38,968 nucleotides of DNA from Hellea sp. (GTDB lineage: Bacteria; Pseudomonadota; Alphaproteobacteria; Caulobacterales; Maricaulaceae): NCBI GenBank assembly GCA_020628425.1, contig JAHDEZ010000025.1, positions 1-38,968 of the forward strand, in the 5' to 3' direction. The position numbers were made by a program, and so were the translations under genes. Position 1 is the first letter of the stretch, and each line of letters begins with the position of its first letter. The notes under the pieces were generated by a model. It made no database searches and was not told the DNA's origin. It worked only from the letters and a program-made list of their open reading frames with translations. This document shows positions 15,573 to 27,147 of the stretch, in pieces.

Positions 15573-15601
15573 ATTACAGATTTTTTGGCATAATTCCACA
15601 A
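15573..15601 (-). promoter_or_regulatory. probable promoter of the protease operon
   Basis: On the minus strand TTGTGG (15596-15601) and TGTAAT (15573-15578) are 17 bp apart, about 28 nt before the protease start codon. The 192-bp gap to guaB is divergent and must hold both promoters; no equally clear guaB promoter was found. Confidence 0.4.
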
Positions 15602-15728
15602 CGAGGTACATATTAAATAATTCACTTTTTTTCGAATTCAGTAATAATATAGTCTTTGGTTATTTCTTCCCAACTTTCTATTTGCATTCTTGTGACAGTC
15701 TGTTAAGGCCCGCCTGCAAAAGCGATAG

Positions 15729-17195
<1,467 letters not shown>

Positions 17196-17198
17196 GAA

Positions 17199-18494
17199 TT
17201 GAAACTTGGCGGCCGGATACAAGCATCAATTGAGGTTCTAGAAGATATTCTAAATCGCCGGACGCCTGCGACTATGGCTTTGCGGGATTGGGGTAAATCA
17301 CATCGCTTTGCTGGCTCCAAGGACCGGACTGTTATAGGAAACATCGTTCACGATGCATTGCGTCAGAAATCTTCCATTTCTTGGCAGATGGATGACGAAA
17401 GCGCACGAGCTCTTGCATTGGGTACTATGGCGTTTGTTTGGGGGTATAACGAACAAAAACTATTCGAGGTTTTCAAGGATGATAAGTTTGCGCCTCAACC
17501 CCTGACGAAAGACGAACAAAGCCTTTTAAATGGCTCTATATCTTTGACTGACGCGCCAGAATGGATTCAAGGGGATGTTCCAGAATGGCTCTGGCCGGCT
17601 TTCGAAAATAATTTTGGTGATGAAGCTTTGAGCGAAGCCATAGCCCTGACCAAACGCCCACCACTTGATGTCAGAGTTAACGGATTGCGTTCCGATATGG
17701 AAAAGGCAGGTAAAGCTTTGGCTGAATTCAGTCCTGTGCGCACCGCCATTTCACCTGTGGGTTACCGGATGATCGTGGACGGCAATGAAGCTCGATTGCC
17801 GAATGTTCAAACCGAAGCCATATTTCAAACGGGCGGGATTGAAATTCAGGACGAAGGTTCACAAGTCGTGTCCCTTTTGATGAATGCGCAGGCCGGAGAC
17901 AAGGTTTTGGATTATTGTGCAGGTGGCGGTGGGAAATCATTGGCGATTGCTGCAGACATGAAAAATGACGGCTCTGTGCATGCGTTTGATATCGACAAAC
18001 GCCGCCTCGCGCCGCTCTATCAACGAGCCATGCGGGCAGGAGCTGATATTATCGATGTGAGAAATCCGCCTACTGACAGTCTTTCAGACTTAAATGGTCA
18101 AATGGACAAGGTCCTCATTGATGCACCATGCACCGGCGTTGGTACTTGGCGGCGCAAACCGGACGCCAAATGGCGGGTGAGTGAAGATGCTCTGGAGCGC
18201 CGGAATAATGAACAAAGCAAAATCCTGCGCGAAGCCCATCAATATCTAAGGCCGGGCGGACTTTTGATTTATGTAACCTGTTCAATGCTGGCCGAAGAAA
18301 ATGAGGCGCAAGTTTACGGCTTTTTGGAAGATAATGAAAAATTTGAGCTCTTATCTGCTGGTGAAGTGTGGGAGGAGCGCTTTGGCACGGAAAGTCCTAA
18401 GCCCTGGTCAGAAGACGGGCAGACTGTCACATTGACCCCAGCCAGTACGAATACAGACGGTTTCTTTTTTGCCGTCATGGAAAAACAAGCATAG
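17199..18494 (+). CDS. RsmB/NOP-family rRNA cytosine-5 methyltransferase
   Basis: A 431-residue SAM-dependent RNA m5C methyltransferase. Start is TTG at 17199, 3 nt after the guaB stop; there is no other start codon nearby and the N-terminus (K-L-G-G-R-I-Q-A) looks right for the family. The SAM motif D-Y-C-A-G-G-G-G-K-S lies near residue 238, and the catalytic-cysteine motifs are D-A-P-C-T-G-V-G near 308 and T-C-S-M-L-A-E-E-N-E near 359. An N-terminal NusB-like region is shortened compared with E. coli RsmB. The usual target of RsmB is C967 of 16S rRNA; orthology to it is likely but the exact site is inference. Confidence 0.85.
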   Translation: MKLGGRIQASIEVLEDILNRRTPATMALRDWGKSHRFAGSKDRTVIGNIVHDALRQKSSISWQMDDESARALALGTMAFVWGYNEQKLFEVFKDDKFAPQPLTKDEQSLLNGSISLTDAPEWIQGDVPEWLWPAFENNFGDEALSEAIALTKRPPLDVRVNGLRSDMEKAGKALAEFSPVRTAISPVGYRMIVDGNEARLPNVQTEAIFQTGGIEIQDEGSQVVSLLMNAQAGDKVLDYCAGGGGKSLAIAADMKNDGSVHAFDIDKRRLAPLYQRAMRAGADIIDVRNPPTDSLSDLNGQMDKVLIDAPCTGVGTWRRKPDAKWRVSEDALERRNNEQSKILREAHQYLRPGGLLIYVTCSMLAEENEAQVYGFLEDNEKFELLSAGEVWEERFGTESPKPWSEDGQTVTLTPASTNTDGFFFAVMEKQA

Positions 18495-18497
18495 AGA

Positions 18498-20048
18498 ATG
18501 ATGATGGAACACGAACAGTTACTAATTGTTGATTTCGGCTCACAGGTCACCAAGCTTATCGCAAGACGGGTGCGGGAGATGGGGGTATACTCTGAGATCC
18601 ATCCTTTTAACAAAGTCAATGCCGATTTCCTAAAGGCATACAACCCAAAAGCTATAATTCTTTCCGGTGGTCCAAGCAGCGTAACAGAAGCCAATAGTCC
18701 CCGTGCCGATGAGCTTGTTTTTAAGTTGGGCGTACCGGTTCTTGGGATTTGTTACGGACAGCAAACCATGTGTGAGCAATTAGGGGGCGCCGTTGAAACC
18801 TCCGAAGAGAAAGAGTTTGGCCGGGCTGATTTGAAAATTATCGACAAAAGCCGCCTTTTTGAAGGATTATCCGATACAGAACGGGTCTGGATGTCCCATG
18901 GCGACCGCGTTAGCAACATCCCGAAAGGCTTTGAAATTATTGCAAAATCGGAAAATGCGCCATTTGCTGCAATAGAGGATGAAGCACGCCGTTTTTATGG
19001 TGTTCAGTTCCATCCGGAAGTCGTTCATACGGTCAATGGCGCGAGAATGCTCCACAATTTCACTCATAATATCGCAGGGTTTAAGGGCGATTGGACCATG
19101 GCCGCATTCAAGGATGAGGCGATTGCGGCCATTCGAAATCAGGTAGGAGACGGCAAGGTGATTTGTGGCCTTTCCGGTGGTGTCGACAGTTCAGTTGCAG
19201 CTGTTCTAATCCACGAGGCAATTGGGGAACAGTTGACCTGCGTTTATGTGGATACCGGCATGATGCGGAAGGGCGAGAGCGATCAGGTCGTCTCTTTGTT
19301 CCGAGAACACTACAATATTAATCTTATCCATGTGGACGCAGAGGACGAGTTCTTGAGCCTTCTCGAAGGTGTCATCGACCCTGAGAGAAAACGTAAAATC
19401 ATCGGCGGGACGTTTATTGATATTTTCGAACGTGAAGCTAAAAAAGTCGGCGGCGCAAAATATCTTGCGCAGGGTACTCTCTATCCAGATGTCATCGAGT
19501 CGGTCTCTTTTGACGGCGGGCCTTCCGTCACCATAAAATCCCATCATAATGTCGGTGGTTTACCAGATCGTATGGATATGGAATTGGTTGAACCATTAAG
19601 GGAATTATTCAAAGATGAGGTTAGAGCTCTGGGGCGTGAACTGGGGCTTCATGAGGATTTTGTTCAGCGTCATCCGTTCCCGGGTCCGGGGTTGGCCATC
19701 CGGTGTCCTGGCGCAATTACCAAAGATCGTTTGGAAATTTTGAGAGAAGCGGACGCCGTTTATTTGGATCAAATCCGCAAGCACGGCCTCTATAATGAAA
19801 TATGGCAGGCCTTCGCAGTGCTTCTACCTGTTCAAACGGTCGGCGTTATGGGAGATGGTCGTACTTATGACTATGTATTGGCCCTACGTGCTGTTACGTC
19901 GACGGACGGCATGACTGCCGATTACTATCCTTATAGCCATGAGTTTCTATCGGAAACTGCGACGCGTATCATCAATGAATGTCGCGGCGTAAACCGAGTT
20001 GTCTATGACGTTACATCCAAACCTCCCGGGACGATTGAATGGGAATAA
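18498..20048 (+). CDS. guaA: GMP synthase (glutamine-hydrolysing)
   Basis: Converts XMP to GMP using ATP and glutamine. The 516-residue protein has a class-I glutamine amidotransferase domain (C85 in G-I-C-Y-G-Q, H172 and E174 in H-P-E), an ATP-pyrophosphatase domain (S226-G-G-V-D-S) and the C-terminal GMP-synthase dimerisation domain ending P-P-G-T-I-E-W-E. Three successive ATG codons occur from 18498; the first is used here, but 18501 or 18504 would serve. Three nt separate it from the methyltransferase gene, placing guaB, the methyltransferase and guaA in one operon. Confidence 0.97.
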   Translation: MMMEHEQLLIVDFGSQVTKLIARRVREMGVYSEIHPFNKVNADFLKAYNPKAIILSGGPSSVTEANSPRADELVFKLGVPVLGICYGQQTMCEQLGGAVETSEEKEFGRADLKIIDKSRLFEGLSDTERVWMSHGDRVSNIPKGFEIIAKSENAPFAAIEDEARRFYGVQFHPEVVHTVNGARMLHNFTHNIAGFKGDWTMAAFKDEAIAAIRNQVGDGKVICGLSGGVDSSVAAVLIHEAIGEQLTCVYVDTGMMRKGESDQVVSLFREHYNINLIHVDAEDEFLSLLEGVIDPERKRKIIGGTFIDIFEREAKKVGGAKYLAQGTLYPDVIESVSFDGGPSVTIKSHHNVGGLPDRMDMELVEPLRELFKDEVRALGRELGLHEDFVQRHPFPGPGLAIRCPGAITKDRLEILREADAVYLDQIRKHGLYNEIWQAFAVLLPVQTVGVMGDGRTYDYVLALRAVTSTDGMTADYYPYSHEFLSETATRIINECRGVNRVVYDVTSKPPGTIEWE

Positions 20049-20110
20049 TTTTCCGCCACATTCTTTCCAAAATCCCAGCATAGTTTGGCCATGTAAAATG
20101 TGACATACTG

Positions 20111-20139
20111 TGAGCGACTCGAAAAAGGGGAATCGCTCA
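20111..20139 (+). promoter_or_regulatory. hairpin around the ribosome-binding site of the macroglobulin gene
   Basis: The arms TGAGCGA (20111-20117) and TCGCTCA (20133-20139) are perfectly complementary. The loop contains the AAAAAGGGGAA ribosome-binding site, and the start codon begins at the last base of the 3' arm. In mRNA the fold could hamper initiation. Confidence 0.4.
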
Positions 20140-23100
20140 TGAAAAAATCATGGCTTCTGGGTTTACTTATTCCAGCATTGTTTATCGCCGCGTGGTGGCT
20201 TGGCTACAAGGCTTTTGGAGATGGTATAAACTCCTCGTCGACCACTTCGACGGATATCGTAGTCAAAAGTGTTGACGCAAATGGGGTGACTTCGGGCAGC
20301 CCCTCGACAACTCAGGGTGAAACCATAATAGAAATGCCGTTGCCGGAGCCAAGCGGCAAGGATGCTCTTGTTTATTTGGGAATGGATCCGGTTGCAGACG
20401 GAACCGATGCGAGCGCCTGTTTTCATTTTAGGACGCCTCTCAATCCTGCCGGTGATGCTGATATCCGCGATTATATCGAGGTCAGTCCGGGTGTCCGCTA
20501 TTCGCACTCTATATCCGGGAATGATCTGTGTTTGAGTGGTTTTGGGTATGACGCAGATTATCAAGTCACCTTGAAAGCCGGACTAAAAGCTCAAGGTGGA
20601 AAGGAACTTTTACGCGAAATTACTGAAACGCTGACTTTCGGAGATAAGCCCAAATATGTGGGCTTTGCCGGAAATGGTATAATTTTACCCCGTATTGGCG
20701 CCCAAGGATTAGCGGTCGAAAGTGTAAATATTGATGTGCTGGAGATCGAAGTGGCCAGGGTGACGGACCGTATGTTGGTCCGTCGCGAACCTCAGATCGG
20801 CGAGGCCGTTCTCGAAGGTGATTACGGCTGGGAAGGTCGACGGGCTGCTACGCAAATTCGCTCTGTTATTTGGGAGGGCGAAGTAGACGTAAAGAACGAA
20901 CGTAACAAAACGGTGAAAACAGTCTTGCCATTATCCGAGTTAGTCGGAACCCTAGAGCCAGGCGCATATATTGTTCGGGTAAACCGTAAACATGGCGATG
21001 ACGAATATGAATTTGCACGAGCTTGGCGCTGGATTATCGTCACGGATCTGGCCATTACATCCTATCAGGGTGCTGACGGCCTTAATATTGGTATACGGTC
21101 GATTGACAGCGCAAAACCTGCTAGAGGCATAAAGGTCCTATTGGTTGCAGAAAATAACGAACTGTTAGCGCACACGGAAACTGACGCGAATGGTCACGCC
21201 AACTTCGCCGCACCGCTATTACAAGGCAAAGATAATAATGCCGCCCGAATGGTGATGGCATATGACACCGATCAAGACTTTGCCATGCTGGATCTTTACC
21301 GTCCACCTTTGGATATGTCTGACCATGATGTAACTGGACGGAATTCTGAAGGTCTGTTCGATATTTATGGATTTACCGAACGAGGCGTTTACAGGCCTGG
21401 TGAAACGGTAAACTTCACGGCCATGCTGCGCGACCAACAAGGCATGAGTTTGGCGGATCGAGATGTGTCCTTATCCGTAAGGCGTCCCAACGGGATAGAA
21501 GCCTATACGCATCGAGTAGAAAAGCGCGTATTAGAGGAGAGCTACGGCGTTGTAAGTTGGGCTTATGAGGTCCCCAATTCGGCACCTCGTGGCAAATGGA
21601 GTCTTCGCGTGCAGCCGGACGGGACAGATGATGTGGAGATAATAAACTTCGCTGTCGCTGATTTTGTGCCGCAAAAAATCAAAATAACGTTGAAATCTGA
21701 AGAAGCTCCAATAAGGGTCGGCGAAATCAGGGAGCTGACCGTTGATGCGCAATTCCTTTACGGCGCGCCCGGAACGGCTTTGAGTGCTGAGGCTGAAGCG
21801 AGGATCCGGGTGGATCAACAGCCGTTTAAAGAATATTCGGATTATCGTTTTGGTCCCAACAAAACCGATTTCCGAGAACGGTTTATGGAGATGGGGACAG
21901 GTGTGACCGATGGAGCCGGATTGGCTACATTTGCTATTGATTACAAAAATGAAGGCGTAAAATCAGTTTTACCTTTGCGGGCTGAAATTGTAGCGGGCGT
22001 GGCTGAGCCCGGCGGTCGCTTCGTGCAAGAGGCTCTACAAATTCCGGTTCGAACCGAAGATATATATATCGGAATTGCTAACGGACATAATAGTGAACGA
22101 ACCCCGCGTGGACAGCCGGCCAAGTTCAAAGTCGTTGCCGTCGATGCCAATGGCAATCAAGTGGAGAAAACGCTTACATGGAAGCTGGTCGAAGAAGATT
22201 GGGATTATCACTGGTATCGAGAAAACGGACGATGGCGATATCAATATGATATTCGAGACATGCCGTTGTCGTCAGGTACAATCGACCTTTCAGACGATGC
22301 GGCGGTTATGTGGACCCATAATATTGATTGGGGACCTCATCGTCTTGAATTCTGGGACGGTGACAAACTTCTAGCATCGCGTCAGTTTTGGAAAGGTTGG
22401 GGGCGAACTGAGGGACGTTCAACAGCACCAGACTCTATCGAAATCAACCGAAACACAGAAGTTGTTAAAGCGGGTGGCGCTGTTAGCTTAACGGTCAATG
22501 CACCTTATAGCGGCGTAGGTGAGCTGGTTATCGCGAGCAATAAAATACATTCAGTTCAGCCTTTGACTTTGGCCGAAGGCACTTCGGAAATAAGTTTTGA
22601 TTTTGACAGCGCTTGGGGAGACAGCGTTTATGCGCTAGTCACTTTATATACCCCCAGAGATGCCAATGATCGCCCCGTGCCCCATCGGGCGGTCGGTGTT
22701 AGCTATATCGCTCTCGATCGCAGTGAGCAGATATTTAATCTGGACATTGAAACCAAAGATGTGCTGCGCCCTCGTCAGGAGCACGAATTCATCGTTAAGG
22801 TCAATGGGCCGACAACACGAAGCGTCATGATGAATTTCGCCGCTGTCGATGAAGGCATTCTCCAAATTACCAAGTATGAAAGTCCCGATGCTGCGGCCCA
22901 TTTTTTCGGCAAAAAAGCCTTGGGCCTTGAACTTCGTGATGATTACGGGCGTATTTTGAACCCTAATCTTGGAACTCCTGCGACAATGCGTTCCGGAGGT
23001 GACAGTATAGGTGGTGAGGGTTTAACGGTTGTCCCGACACGCACCGTTTCGCTCTTTGAGGGGGCGGTCGAGGTGCGAAATGGCGAGGCTCGTATCAAGC

Positions 23101-25085
23101 TAGACATTCCGGATTTCAATGGAGAGCTACGTCTTATGGCGACTGCTTGGAATGAAAGGGCGGTTGGCAGCGTGTCTGCGCCGGTAAAAATACGCGACGA
23201 GGTTCCCGGTATTGTGTCTTTACCCCGTTTTCTGGCGCCCGGAGATAAGGCTTTTGCCACTGTGTCCTTGGACAATGTTGAAGGGCAGCCAGGTCGTTAT
23301 TCAGCTGATCTAAGCGCCAGTAGAGTCGTTTCTGCGAAAGACGGTGTCTCATTTAACTTAGGCACGGGTGAACGAAAACAGGATAGGCTTGAGTTGACTG
23401 CCAATTCTACCGGAATAGATACTTTGAATGTAGGTATTTCTGGTCCTGGTAATTACAATGTCAAATCGGACTACCCCATTCAGGTGCGTTCGCCATTTTA
23501 TCCGACAACTCGCCAAACTTGGGTAGCTCTTGAGGCAGGGGAAACGCTTCAACTCAATTCAGAGTGGGGCGACGGTTATGCTCCGGACGCGACCGATGTG
23601 TCAGTTTCCTTTGCGAGATTACCGGGTATTGATCCGACGCCAATCGTCAATGGGCTACGCAAATATCCATATGGCTGTACTGAACAAACGGTCTCCACGG
23701 CCATGCCTCTGATTTATGCCTCACAATTGGGGGGTATTGATGGGCAAAGTGAAATCAATCGACGTCGGGAAGTTCAAAAAGCTATTCATCGTATCAGCAA
23801 TCGGATGAGCCTTGATGGCTCATTCGGTCTGTGGCGCGAAGGTGATAATTACGCGCTTTCCTGGGTCGGGGTTTATGCGACAGATTTCCTAATCCGCGCC
23901 AAAGAAGAAGGATATTATGTATCTGATGACGTATTAAAACGTGCCAAAGGTGCTTTATCAGAACTTAGCCGAAATCCAAATTACTCCCGATTAGCTTATG
24001 TGAACTTACGCGAGCGTTCCACCTATTGGCGTTCTAAACGGGCTGAAACGGCCGCTTATGCGCTCTATGTAATGGCCCGAATGGGGGAAGGTAATCTGGG
24101 GCAGGCTCGATATCATTTTGATAATCATCGTAACAGTATGGAAACGCCACTCTCTATGGCTTATTTATCGGGTGCGCTAAAACTCATGGGAGATGATCGA
24201 CGAGCATTAGATGGCTTCAAAGAAGCTGCTCGCATGAAAGATCATCGCGATAACCGGAATTACTATTATTCGGTTCTACGGGATACGGCTGGAATCGTGG
24301 CCATAGCCAGCGAAACAGGTGATGACAGTTTTGCCGTAGAGATGTTGGATGACCTAAGTGCTCTGGTTCGCAGTGAAAAATATTTGAACACACAGGAGCA
24401 GGGATATCTAATTCTTGCGTTTAAATCACTGATGGACGACATGAAGCCTATCTCGATAAGTGCTGAGGGTGCGACTGTCGAAAGAAGAGGGAACAGTTCG
24501 CTCGCAAGTCTCTATGGGACGGATCTCGATGATGAGCCTGCTTTCACAAATAATAGCACTCAGAAAGTTTGGGCATCGGTTGCTGTTCAAGGCCCGCCTA
24601 TGTCACCTCCTGAGGCGATATCTGAGGGATTTGTGGTTCGAAAAACCCTTTTCACAACCGACGGAGAAAAAGTGGACGAACGTCCCGTCAAACAAGGCGA
24701 GCGTCTCGTGGTAAAATTAGAGTTTTCTTCAACGGAAAATCACGACCGGTCTGTCGTGGTTGCAGACTTGTTACCAGCAGGTTTTGAAATCGAAACTGTT
24801 TTGCGTCCCGAAGATGGAAATCGCAAAGACGGATTGGATGATGGGCCATATAGTTGGCTCGGCAAAATCACCGAACTTGAGATTGCTGAGGCTCGCGATG
24901 ACCGTTTTGTAGCGTCCCGAACAAGTTATCGCCTCGATGACTATATTGTGGCCTACATTGTGCGAGCGGTTACACCCGGAGAATATGTTATGCCGGGTGT
25001 CGTGGTCGAGGACATGTATCGCCCCGAAGACCACGGCATGACCGATGCGTCTCGGATAACGATCTCGAAGGATCCGGCGCTTTAA
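20139..25085 (+). CDS. bacterial alpha-2-macroglobulin (YfhM type) with thioester
   Basis: A 1648-residue periplasmic protease trap. ATG at 20139 has AAAAAGGGGAA upstream; a GTG 13 codons earlier lacks one. The N-terminus has a single hydrophobic anchor (residues 4-22) with no lipobox cysteine, whereas E. coli YfhM is a lipoprotein, so this protein seems tied to the inner membrane by a helix. MG-type beta domains fill the first two thirds. The thioester motif G-C1180-T-E-Q lies in the alpha-helical TED domain, meaning that it can bind attacking proteases covalently. A macroglobulin-like closing domain follows. pbpC starts 13 nt downstream; this pair is conserved in many Gram-negatives and is thought to combine protease defence with peptidoglycan repair. 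Confidence 0.92.
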   Translation: MKKSWLLGLLIPALFIAAWWLGYKAFGDGINSSSTTSTDIVVKSVDANGVTSGSPSTTQGETIIEMPLPEPSGKDALVYLGMDPVADGTDASACFHFRTPLNPAGDADIRDYIEVSPGVRYSHSISGNDLCLSGFGYDADYQVTLKAGLKAQGGKELLREITETLTFGDKPKYVGFAGNGIILPRIGAQGLAVESVNIDVLEIEVARVTDRMLVRREPQIGEAVLEGDYGWEGRRAATQIRSVIWEGEVDVKNERNKTVKTVLPLSELVGTLEPGAYIVRVNRKHGDDEYEFARAWRWIIVTDLAITSYQGADGLNIGIRSIDSAKPARGIKVLLVAENNELLAHTETDANGHANFAAPLLQGKDNNAARMVMAYDTDQDFAMLDLYRPPLDMSDHDVTGRNSEGLFDIYGFTERGVYRPGETVNFTAMLRDQQGMSLADRDVSLSVRRPNGIEAYTHRVEKRVLEESYGVVSWAYEVPNSAPRGKWSLRVQPDGTDDVEIINFAVADFVPQKIKITLKSEEAPIRVGEIRELTVDAQFLYGAPGTALSAEAEARIRVDQQPFKEYSDYRFGPNKTDFRERFMEMGTGVTDGAGLATFAIDYKNEGVKSVLPLRAEIVAGVAEPGGRFVQEALQIPVRTEDIYIGIANGHNSERTPRGQPAKFKVVAVDANGNQVEKTLTWKLVEEDWDYHWYRENGRWRYQYDIRDMPLSSGTIDLSDDAAVMWTHNIDWGPHRLEFWDGDKLLASRQFWKGWGRTEGRSTAPDSIEINRNTEVVKAGGAVSLTVNAPYSGVGELVIASNKIHSVQPLTLAEGTSEISFDFDSAWGDSVYALVTLYTPRDANDRPVPHRAVGVSYIALDRSEQIFNLDIETKDVLRPRQEHEFIVKVNGPTTRSVMMNFAAVDEGILQITKYESPDAAAHFFGKKALGLELRDDYGRILNPNLGTPATMRSGGDSIGGEGLTVVPTRTVSLFEGAVEVRNGEARIKLDIPDFNGELRLMATAWNERAVGSVSAPVKIRDEVPGIVSLPRFLAPGDKAFATVSLDNVEGQPGRYSADLSASRVVSAKDGVSFNLGTGERKQDRLELTANSTGIDTLNVGISGPGNYNVKSDYPIQVRSPFYPTTRQTWVALEAGETLQLNSEWGDGYAPDATDVSVSFARLPGIDPTPIVNGLRKYPYGCTEQTVSTAMPLIYASQLGGIDGQSEINRRREVQKAIHRISNRMSLDGSFGLWREGDNYALSWVGVYATDFLIRAKEEGYYVSDDVLKRAKGALSELSRNPNYSRLAYVNLRERSTYWRSKRAETAAYALYVMARMGEGNLGQARYHFDNHRNSMETPLSMAYLSGALKLMGDDRRALDGFKEAARMKDHRDNRNYYYSVLRDTAGIVAIASETGDDSFAVEMLDDLSALVRSEKYLNTQEQGYLILAFKSLMDDMKPISISAEGATVERRGNSSLASLYGTDLDDEPAFTNNSTQKVWASVAVQGPPMSPPEAISEGFVVRKTLFTTDGEKVDERPVKQGERLVVKLEFSSTENHDRSVVVADLLPAGFEIETVLRPEDGNRKDGLDDGPYSWLGKITELEIAEARDDRFVASRTSYRLDDYIVAYIVRAVTPGEYVMPGVVVEDMYRPEDHGMTDASRITISKDPAL

Positions 25086-25098
25086 TAGAACACTTTTG

Positions 25099-27147
25099 GT
25101 GAAACGAATAGTTACATATCCCAAATGGCTCTGGCGGAGTTGTATCGGGTTTTTAGTCTGTCTCCTTGGCTTAAACCTCGTATTCCCACCGCCATTAAAA
25201 GAGGCCTTAAATGTCTCGCCTGTGGTGCTGGACCGCGAAGACAGCTGGCTGACTGGATTTTCAGTCGACGATGGCGTTTGGCGGGTCAAAGCGGATCTGG
25301 ACAAAATCGACCCGCGTTTTATTGAGCGGCTAATTGCCATTGAAGATGAACGATTTTGGAACCATAGTGGTGTGGATGTACCGGCGGTATTTCGTGCGGC
25401 GAATAGTTGGTATAATGCAGGGAAACCCACATCCGGCGCCTCAACCATAACAATGCAATTGGTTCGCCAAATTGAACCCAGGGAACGGACCGTAAAGTCC
25501 AAGGCATTAGAGAGTTTTCGTGCTCTCCAATATGAATTATTTTTGTCCAAAGAAGAAATATTGGAACTTTATCTTACCCATATTTCCTATGGCGGAAATA
25601 TTGAAGGTATTCACGCAGCCACTTTTGCCTATTTTGGTAAAACCCCAGAAGAGCTAACGGACGGGGAAATCGCGCTTTTGATTGCAATCCCGCAAGCACC
25701 TGAGGCCCGGCGCCCTGACTTGTGGCCCAATGTCGCTCGTCGCGGGCGAGATAAAATTTTGGTTAAGCTTTCCGAAAAGGGACTATTGACTGTAATACAA
25801 ACGGCTGAGGCGAAGGCTTTACCTGTGAATGTGAAAAGGAATCCTCTGCCGGAAACCGCCTGGTTGAGCGCTTATGCTATTGCGTTGGATAACCAATCCG
25901 TGCGGTCAACAATGGATTTGAAACTGCAGAGAGAAGTCGAAGCCGTCGCCGCAAATGTTTTAGAGGAACTGCCGACGGATGTCGGTATAGCGGTTACGGT
26001 TGTCGAAAATGAATCCATGGCCGTAAGGGCTCACATGGGATCGGGGGGATTAGAGCGAAAAAACGGTTGGATTGACATGACACGGCGGTATCGGTCTCCT
26101 GGTTCCACTCTCAAGCCATTCATCTATGGCCTGGCAATGGATGACGGTCTGGTTTCGGCGGGGAGTTGGATCGAGGACGCTCCAGCCCGTTTTGGGTCTT
26201 ATCGTCCAGAAAATTTCAACCGGCGTTATTATGGTGACGTGCGAATAAGCGAGGCCTTACAGCACAGTCTAAATGTGCCCGCTGTTACGGTGCTTGATGG
26301 TGTGGGTGGCCATCGTCTCGAGTCCAGTTTGAAAAATGCGGGAATGGATGTAATACGTTTGCGCGGAAATTCCGAAGAGGCAGGTCTGGCACTGGCACTG
26401 GGTGGCGCCGGCGTTCAGCTAAATGATTTAGCTGTTGTTTACACGGCTCTGGCCAATGATGGGCAGGCCCGACCGCTCCGTTGGCTGGAGGCGGATCCGA
26501 TGTCAAAACCAGTGCGTTTACTGAGCGAAGATACCGTCGAGGAAATCACTCAAATTATGCAACAGTCACCGACGCCTGAGGGTCAGGTACCCGCTTGGTT
26601 GTCTTCGGATTTTCCGACTTTGGCCTATAAAACGGGGACCTCATATGGATTCAGAGATGCCTGGGCAGCGGGTTATTCGGACAAATGGACGATTGTGGTG
26701 TGGGTCGGACGCCCCGACGGAGCACCTAGAGATGGTCAAACCGGACGTATCGCAGCAGCGCCTGTATTGTTTGATTTGTTTGCTGCTCTACCGCGTTCAG
26801 AGCAATTTCAATCTTACAAGCAGGTAAATGATGCGCCCCTCGGATTGACAAGGTTCAAGGGGAAAACGGAAAATGGCCCGCAAATTTTATTCCCGCCTGA
26901 GGGCGCCGAGCTACTGGCTTCAAATTTTGGTCAAAGTGCGCGTGGTTTTACTCTCTCGGCTAGAAGCTCGTCAGAGGTGCATTTTTACGTTGACGGACAC
27001 CGGGTCGTCAAAGAGGGCGATCGTTCCATTTGGCGCCCAAATAATCCGGGATTTTACGAAATTAGAGCTGTCGACGATAACGGACAAGTAGCCAAGGTTA
27101 GAGTTTCAGTTTTGGCCCTGTCGCAAATCGGCGACCCGCGTTTTTAG
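25099..27147 (+). CDS. pbpC: penicillin-binding protein 1C
   Basis: Bifunctional peptidoglycan synthase of the inner membrane. One N-terminal membrane helix (about 12-30) is followed by a GT51 glycosyltransferase domain with E82-D-E-R-F-W-N-H. A transpeptidase domain comes next, with S336-T-L-K in the S-x-x-K motif, H-S-L-N as S-x-N and K511-T-G-T. From about residue 595 on there is a small beta-domain typical of PBP1C (BiPBP_C). GTG at 25099 is used; a TTG one codon earlier is also possible, and neither has a good ribosome-binding site. It follows the macroglobulin gene in the known pairing. Its last 42 bases overlap the end of the convergent uracil-DNA glycosylase gene. Confidence 0.94.
   Translation: MKRIVTYPKWLWRSCIGFLVCLLGLNLVFPPPLKEALNVSPVVLDREDSWLTGFSVDDGVWRVKADLDKIDPRFIERLIAIEDERFWNHSGVDVPAVFRAANSWYNAGKPTSGASTITMQLVRQIEPRERTVKSKALESFRALQYELFLSKEEILELYLTHISYGGNIEGIHAATFAYFGKTPEELTDGEIALLIAIPQAPEARRPDLWPNVARRGRDKILVKLSEKGLLTVIQTAEAKALPVNVKRNPLPETAWLSAYAIALDNQSVRSTMDLKLQREVEAVAANVLEELPTDVGIAVTVVENESMAVRAHMGSGGLERKNGWIDMTRRYRSPGSTLKPFIYGLAMDDGLVSAGSWIEDAPARFGSYRPENFNRRYYGDVRISEALQHSLNVPAVTVLDGVGGHRLESSLKNAGMDVIRLRGNSEEAGLALALGGAGVQLNDLAVVYTALANDGQARPLRWLEADPMSKPVRLLSEDTVEEITQIMQQSPTPEGQVPAWLSSDFPTLAYKTGTSYGFRDAWAAGYSDKWTIVVWVGRPDGAPRDGQTGRIAAAPVLFDLFAALPRSEQFQSYKQVNDAPLGLTRFKGKTENGPQILFPPEGAELLASNFGQSARGFTLSARSSSEVHFYVDGHRVVKEGDRSIWRPNNPGFYEIRAVDDNGQVAKVRVSVLALSQIGDPRF

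Noticed and set aside
24771..25550. 259-codon minus-strand frame across the macroglobulin/pbpC junction
   Set aside because: Both plus-strand genes are well supported through this segment, and the antisense product has no recognisable motif.
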